From positions 372,001-436,000 of the forward strand of contig NZ_FRBL01000004.1 of the NCBI RefSeq assembly GCF_900142605.1: DNA of 64,000 bases, read 5' to 3'. Below the pieces are notes generated by a model that saw only the letters and a list, made by a program, of their open reading frames with translations, was not told the DNA's origin and did not search any database. Every line of letters starts with the position of its first letter. The stretch's first letter is position 1. The DNA comes from Chitinophaga jiangningensis. GTDB taxonomy: Bacteria > Bacteroidota > Bacteroidia > Chitinophagales > Chitinophagaceae. Made by a program: the position numbers and the translations under genes. Shown piece after piece: positions 59,886 through 64,000 of this stretch.

Positions 59886-61508
59886 ATGAACTATATGAAT
59901 AAAAATATATTCACCGCCCTGCTGGCATCTTTGCTGCTGTTTGGCTGTTCAAAGGACTACCTTACAAGAGATAATCCGACCGCTACTACCGATGATAAAT
60001 GGTGGCGGCTGGAATCAGATTTATTCAATTACCTGGAAGTAATTTATAATAACCAAATGTCGCCTGGTGCACTGATAACTTCCTCTTCCTACCAGGCGAA
60101 CTGCCGCATGCATATGAGTGGTATCACAGATGAATCTGTGTTCCGCGCCAACTTTGGCAGCTGGAATAGTTACCCGCTGGGCGCCGTCACCACTACCGAT
60201 GGTTATCTATCGGATACCTACCGTCAAAACTATAAGGATATACGAAATGCTTCCCGCATCCTGGAAAACTATTCCCGTGTGTACATGGAAAGCGCCGTGG
60301 TAAAGGAGCAACGTGCTGCGGAGGCAAGAGCCCTTCGCGCAAGGGCGCACCTGAATCTCTTCCTGTTTTATGGTCCTGTTCCGATCGTAAACAAGAGCCT
60401 GGAGCCCGCTGCCGGCGCATCTGTGCCGCGCAACACTGCTGAAGAAGTGGTAAAATTCATTACGACCGAGCTGGATTCAGCAGCGGAAATTCTGCCCACC
60501 ACCTATGCTTCCAGTGAGGCCTACAGGATATCAAAAGGAGCCTGCTACGCCATGCAGGTTCAATTGTACCTGAGTATAAAAAATTATCCGAAAGTGATTG
60601 AATACGCGAAAAAGCTGATAGGACTAAACGTATATGACCTGCACTATAGCACTACCGCAGGTGTAAACAGTTATGCCCAACTCTTTTCGTATGACGCCTT
60701 GGAAAACAAAGAGCGCATTCTTTTCCGCCGTACCGGCAACTCCGGTGCATTCTTCAGGATGGCGCCCAAAAGCTTATCCGGTCAGGCTTGTAATGGTCCT
60801 ACCGCAGCGATGGTAAACAGTTACGAAACCTTACAGGGTAAAACCCTGGATGAGTTAGGCCCCGATAGCCTGGCAGTTTACTGGAAAAATCCGCTGTATA
60901 AAAACAACCGCGATCCCCGCCTGTTTGCCAGCATACTCATTCCTGGTCAAACCTTTGTAAACCGTCTGCTGGATCCATTTACTGCGGGTTCAGTAGATCA
61001 GTTAGGGGCCGCACAGTCCACCCAAACCGGTTACTGGGTAAAGAAATACGTAGATCCAAAGGACGTATCCAGAAACAACTCCGGCACACTAAATTTCATG
61101 ATCACCCGCTACGCAGAAATCCTGCTCAGCTACGTGGAGGCACTTGTAGAATCCGGCGACTGGCAAAATCCGGATGTACTCCTGTACTTAAACAAAATCC
61201 GCAACCGCGCCGGTATGCCAAATGTGAATACGGCCGTATACAATACACAGGAAAAAATGCGTGTGTTATATCGCAGGGAACGTAAGGTGGAGCTGGCATT
61301 TGAGGGCACCCGCCTGTTTGACATCCGCCGGTGGCAGATTGGCGAAGAAGTGCTGAAAGGGCCTGCCATGGGCGCCATCAATCCAAACACCGGCCAGCCG
61401 GTGATAGTGGAAACGCGTGTGTTCGATCCGGGACGCGATTACCTGTGGCCGATCCCGCTTACAGAAATCAACGGCAATCCTGCCATGGTACAGAATCCTA
61501 AATGGTAA
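59886..61508 (+). CDS. SusD/RagB family nutrient-binding lipoprotein
   Basis: I choose ATG 59886 (MNYMNKNIFTALLASLLLFGCSKDYL), giving 540 residues with lipobox LLFGC; ATG 59895 is also possible. The SusD pattern is clear: LTRDNPTATTDDKWW, ARAHLNLFLFYGPVPIV, and a C-terminal RRERKVELAFEGTRLFDIRRWQ and YLWPIPLTEINGNP. It forms the lid of the STN-type SusC upstream. No hydrolase gene follows, so the substrate is unknown. Confidence 0.96.
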   Translation: MNYMNKNIFTALLASLLLFGCSKDYLTRDNPTATTDDKWWRLESDLFNYLEVIYNNQMSPGALITSSSYQANCRMHMSGITDESVFRANFGSWNSYPLGAVTTTDGYLSDTYRQNYKDIRNASRILENYSRVYMESAVVKEQRAAEARALRARAHLNLFLFYGPVPIVNKSLEPAAGASVPRNTAEEVVKFITTELDSAAEILPTTYASSEAYRISKGACYAMQVQLYLSIKNYPKVIEYAKKLIGLNVYDLHYSTTAGVNSYAQLFSYDALENKERILFRRTGNSGAFFRMAPKSLSGQACNGPTAAMVNSYETLQGKTLDELGPDSLAVYWKNPLYKNNRDPRLFASILIPGQTFVNRLLDPFTAGSVDQLGAAQSTQTGYWVKKYVDPKDVSRNNSGTLNFMITRYAEILLSYVEALVESGDWQNPDVLLYLNKIRNRAGMPNVNTAVYNTQEKMRVLYRRERKVELAFEGTRLFDIRRWQIGEEVLKGPAMGAINPNTGQPVIVETRVFDPGRDYLWPIPLTEINGNPAMVQNPKW

Positions 61509-61586
61509 AACGCATTAATATACAGTACACTTAGGAGTAGCCAGATCGGCCTTTCGACCAGTTTGTTTGTATCCCATGTTTGCGAT

Positions 61587-61616
61587 AGCCGCTTCCGTAC
61601 CAGGAGCGGCTTTTTT
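61587..61616 (+). terminator. Terminator of the second SusCD operon
   Basis: AGCCGCT (61587-61593) pairs with AGCGGCT (61605-61611), followed by TTTTT. It runs directly into the dispersed repeat. Confidence 0.85.
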
Positions 61617-61747
61617 GCTCGCAAAGCAGCAAAAGGGTTTTAAGCTCGCAAAAACTTATTAGGCATTAGGCGCCTTCGGCGCCAGGGCGCGATCTTTTTT
61701 GCTCGCAAAGCAGCCAAGCAGGTAAGCAGCAAAGACTTATGTTATGT
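61611..61747. repeat. Interspersed intergenic repeat, copy 2
   Basis: Two TTTTTTGCTCGCAAAG blocks surround a GGCGCC-TTC-GGCGCC dyad (61669-61683). The tail AAGCAGGTAAGCAGC followed by AAAGACTTATGTT matches the repeat at 1738-1853. The tail overlaps the last codons and stop of the DinB gene, so the repeat contributes to its C-terminus. Confidence 0.75.
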
Positions 61748-62246
61748 TGTTTTTAATTGTTTTTAATACCCTCACCGTCACCAGCAATTGCCCTAAATGG
61801 CGCGTTGTATGTTCCGCCGCATGAAACAATAACCCCTGCACGGTAGACGGTAGCTGCTTGCGACCCACCCCGCGGAAATCCGTCAGCGTAGCAGGATCTG
61901 TAGCCTTCAGCTGTTGCAATGCGGCATCCGTTTGCTGACTGAACTTTTCCACCAGCTCCGCCACGGTGTACGATGGCAACTCTTCCTGCTTCAGCCAGGC
62001 CATTTGTTCCTCCGACAACATCCTGCCCTGCGCATAGGTGAAGAGCCGGTCCAGCACACCCGTTAAATGCTTCAGGTGAAAACCCGGCGAGGCATTGCCG
62101 GCAGGCTTTTCCCATAGTAGTTCATCCGGAAACCCTTCCATCAGCTGTTGGATTTCCTCCCTGGCCTGCAACAGTGCGTGTGCCACCGGTTGTAATAACG
62201 CCGGAACCTGTTCCACAGGCCCTCTCATCCAGTATTCTACTGCCAT
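61737..62246 (-). CDS. DinB superfamily protein
   Basis: The 169-residue four-helix-bundle protein has the DinB metal-binding His pattern: HLKHLTGVLDRLFTYAQG early, and HAAEHTTRHLGQLLVTV at the end. Members include bacillithiol S-transferases and thiol-dependent detoxification enzymes, but this subgroup has no assigned reaction. Its start (ATG 62246) is divergent from the Cys/His-rich gene. Its 3' end lies inside a dispersed repeat. Confidence 0.9.
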   Translation of the reverse strand: MAVEYWMRGPVEQVPALLQPVAHALLQAREEIQQLMEGFPDELLWEKPAGNASPGFHLKHLTGVLDRLFTYAQGRMLSEEQMAWLKQEELPSYTVAELVEKFSQQTDAALQQLKATDPATLTDFRGVGRKQLPSTVQGLLFHAAEHTTRHLGQLLVTVRVLKTIKNNIT

Positions 62247-62333
62247 ATATTACCTGTTTCGGAAATTATATAAATCATTCTACAAATTATATAAACAACA
62301 CGGATTTGCCGCTTCCTATCTTTGGGATGTATT

Positions 62334-62687
62334 ATGAAACGCAGATCCACCATAAAAGCCTTTTCGCTGTTGCTGATTTTCAGCCTGCACCTGTTAACAG
62401 GTTTCACCTGCTCCGCCATAATGATGGCACAGAGCAGTAAGCACAGCAGTCACCAGCAGCATTGCTGCTCAGGCGATATGGTGAAGTTCACCCTGCTGGA
62501 CAAAGCCATCAACGCTTCCCTGGAAGTAGCGGCGGCCCCTGCCTATATGCAGCCGGCAGCAGCAAGCCTTTATAATACCAACTTGGCCGAAGCAACACCG
62601 GCCGCTTTACAGCGATATTTAACCAACCATTCCAGAAGCCTTCCCGTCAGGGATATCAGAATAGAAATACAGAGTTTTTTGATTTGA
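62334..62687 (+). CDS. Small secreted Cys/His-rich protein, HYC_CC_PP-like
   Basis: The start at ATG 62334 (MKRRSTIKAFSLLLIFSLHLL) gives a signal peptide and 117 residues. A metal-ligand-like cluster SSKHSSHQQHCCSGDMVKF lies at about 36-54. The end (NHSRSLPVRDIRIEIQSFLI) resembles the closing motif of the HYC_CC_PP family, which sits beside copper or heavy-metal efflux genes in Bacteroidota. The match is approximate. The downstream DUF3347 and multicopper oxidase genes support a role in copper handling outside the inner membrane. Confidence 0.6.
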   Translation: MKRRSTIKAFSLLLIFSLHLLTGFTCSAIMMAQSSKHSSHQQHCCSGDMVKFTLLDKAINASLEVAAAPAYMQPAAASLYNTNLAEATPAALQRYLTNHSRSLPVRDIRIEIQSFLI

Positions 62688-62830
62688 TTACAAGCCCCGC
62701 AACATTGCGGAAACCTGCCTGCTCTGCCGGAAAGGACAGATAAGGTCCTTCCTGGCAGCCTGGTAGCAGTTTCCACTATCCTATCAATACTTCATTCCAA
62801 TAAATCATATCAAACTCAAATTACTCCATC

Positions 62831-63286
62831 ATGAAAAAAGTATTTCTCGCCATGGCCGTGCTGTTCCAACTGGGCAGCGCCTATGCACAAAACAAATCCG
62901 GTTTGCTCACCCAATACTTCGCCGTTAAGGATGCCCTCGTAAGCGGCAATAGCGCTAATGCCAGCGCAGCAGCTGCCGCCTTCGTTAAGGCCGCAGGTGA
63001 AGCCGCTGCCGACAAATCCATCGAAGCCGCCAAAGCCAAACTGGTAGCTGATGCGCAACAAATTGCCACCACGCAGGACCTGGCCAAACAAAGGGAACAG
63101 TTCAAACAGCTGTCTGCCGACATGTACTCCCTCGCTAAAACTACCAAACTCTCTGATGCACCAGTGTATCAGCAATATTGCCCGATGAAAAAAGCCAGCT
63201 GGCTCTCCGCTAACAAGGACATCAAAAATCCTTATTACGGCAACCAGATGCTCACCTGCGGCAAGGTAGCAGACACCATCGAGTAA
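62831..63286 (+). CDS. DUF3347 domain periplasmic protein
   Basis: The 151 residues begin with a signal peptide (KKVFLAMAVLFQLGSAYAQ). The DUF3347 domain has a helical N-terminal part and the signature VYQQYCPMKKASWLS plus NPYYGNQMLTCG, in which Cys, Met and Cys form a likely copper site. Such proteins accompany copper efflux systems. It precedes a multicopper oxidase gene by 92 bases. Confidence 0.92.
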   Translation: MKKVFLAMAVLFQLGSAYAQNKSGLLTQYFAVKDALVSGNSANASAAAAAFVKAAGEAAADKSIEAAKAKLVADAQQIATTQDLAKQREQFKQLSADMYSLAKTTKLSDAPVYQQYCPMKKASWLSANKDIKNPYYGNQMLTCGKVADTIE

Positions 63287-63308
63287 CATCCACCGCAAAC
63301 AATTGGCA

Positions 63309-63353
63309 CCCGGCATTAGTTATATCCATAGCAAGCGGATATAACTAACCGGG
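63309..63353 (+). promoter_or_regulatory. Hairpin between DUF3347 and multicopper oxidase genes
   Basis: TAGTTATATCC (63317-63327) pairs perfectly with GGATATAACTA (63337-63347), with an outer CCCGG/CCGGG pair. It may be a terminator or attenuator that sets the relative expression of the two genes. Confidence 0.55.
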
Positions 63354-63378
63354 CGCTGCTACCCTTTGATTTATTTTT

Positions 63379-64000
63379 ATGAAGCACTTTCTTATCTTCT
63401 TCCTGCTGCTTGCCACTGCCAGCAGCTTTACATACGCACAGTCACCTAAAACCGTCCGCTATGACCTGTATATCGGCGATACCATGGTGCACTACTCCGG
63501 CAAAATGTCGCACGCACTCGCCATCAACGGCACTATTCCCGGCCCCGTGCTGGAATTCACCGAAGGCGATACTGCATTGATTTACGTACATAACACACTC
63601 AAAGGTGAAACCTCCATCCACTGGCATGGCGTTATCCTTCCCAACCAGGAAGACGGGGTACCATACCTCACCACCCAGCCTATTAAAGGCGGACAAACAC
63701 ATGTATTTAAATTCCCGGTAGTACAGCATGGTACCTACTGGTATCATAGTCATACCATGTTCCAGGAACAAAGCGGATTGTATGGCTCCCTGATCTTTCA
63801 TCCCAAACAAAAAAGCGATATCCCTGAAAAAGTATTGTTGCTGAGCGACTGGTCCGACATGCATCCGCACCAGATCAACCGCTATCTGCATACTGCCAAC
63901 GACTGGTTTGCCATCAAAAAAGGCAGCACACAGAGTTATACTGAAGCCGTAAAGCAAAAGCACTTTGGTACTAAAATCACCAACGAGTGGAAACGTATGA
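63379..64000 (+). CDS. Multicopper oxidase, CopA-like (partial, 3' end outside window)
   Basis: The first 207 residues are visible. After a signal (KHFLIFFLLLATASSFTYAQ) comes the first cupredoxin domain (HALAINGTIPGPVLEFTEGD). Its copper-ligand motifs H81-W-H83-G and H123-S-H125 (YWYHSHTMFQEQSG) bind the type 2/type 3 copper centre. Such enzymes oxidise Cu(I) in the periplasm. The frame is open to the right edge. It belongs to the copper-handling group with the two genes before it. Confidence 0.95.
   Translation, partial: MKHFLIFFLLLATASSFTYAQSPKTVRYDLYIGDTMVHYSGKMSHALAINGTIPGPVLEFTEGDTALIYVHNTLKGETSIHWHGVILPNQEDGVPYLTTQPIKGGQTHVFKFPVVQHGTYWYHSHTMFQEQSGLYGSLIFHPKQKSDIPEKVLLLSDWSDMHPHQINRYLHTANDWFAIKKGSTQSYTEAVKQKHFGTKITNEWKRM

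Overview
The window looks like chromosomal DNA of a Bacteroidota species of the Chitinophaga type. The evidence is two SusC/SusD pairs, a hybrid two-component regulator of polysaccharide use, FecI/FecR regulation, -33/-7 promoters of the TTTG...TAnnTTTG kind, moderate GC, several TTG starts and weak ribosome binding sites. The organism is inferred from these traits, not from a database match.

Layout. 1-6.3 kb: a partial glycosyltransferase, dapD, a MacB/FtsX-type permease, and a TetR-fabF operon whose promoter carries a perfect palindrome exactly between its two elements. 6.3-13.5 kb: two tRNA-Leu(CAG) genes inside identical 149-bp repeats bracket about 6.85 kb. This segment holds a broken nucleotidyltransferase module, a haem-binding CxxCH dehydrogenase-like protein, two lipoproteins, a methyltransferase and a J-domain protein. 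13.7-17.5 kb: a small redox group (NTF2-like, SDR, HxlR, quinone-reductase-like, AraC). 17.6-32.7 kb: a polysaccharide utilisation locus (SusD, SusC, GH43, hybrid regulator, GH116, RbsD/FucU-like lipoprotein). 32.9-40.9 kb: a sigma-54 activator with a TPR histidine kinase, a free Fis-type helix-turn-helix protein, and a second TPR kinase with a NarL-type regulator. 41-49 kb: housekeeping genes (DUF4870, Kup, vanadium haloperoxidase-like, CNNM/HlyC, lpdA, YdeI-like).

49.5-54.6 kb is the most interesting part. A WYL regulator and aidB face a Ro60-like TROVE/VWA gene. Directly downstream of the Ro gene lies a head-to-tail array of six Y-RNA-like non-coding RNAs. All six share a Ro-site-like core (GGTGYCGT...TACTTC) and have their own closing stem S1 and a compensating inner stem S2. 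Three long ones (139-143 nt) carry a circularly permuted tRNA mimic with T-arm, mini acceptor hairpin, D-arm and split anticodon stem. Three short ones (71-89 nt) lack it. Linkers are only 1-15 nt, which suggests one precursor that is cut into units.

54.6-61.5 kb: an ECF sigma / FecR / SusC with STN domain / SusD locus. 61.6-64 kb: a DinB protein, and the start of a copper-handling cluster (Cys/His-rich secreted protein, DUF3347 protein, partial multicopper oxidase).
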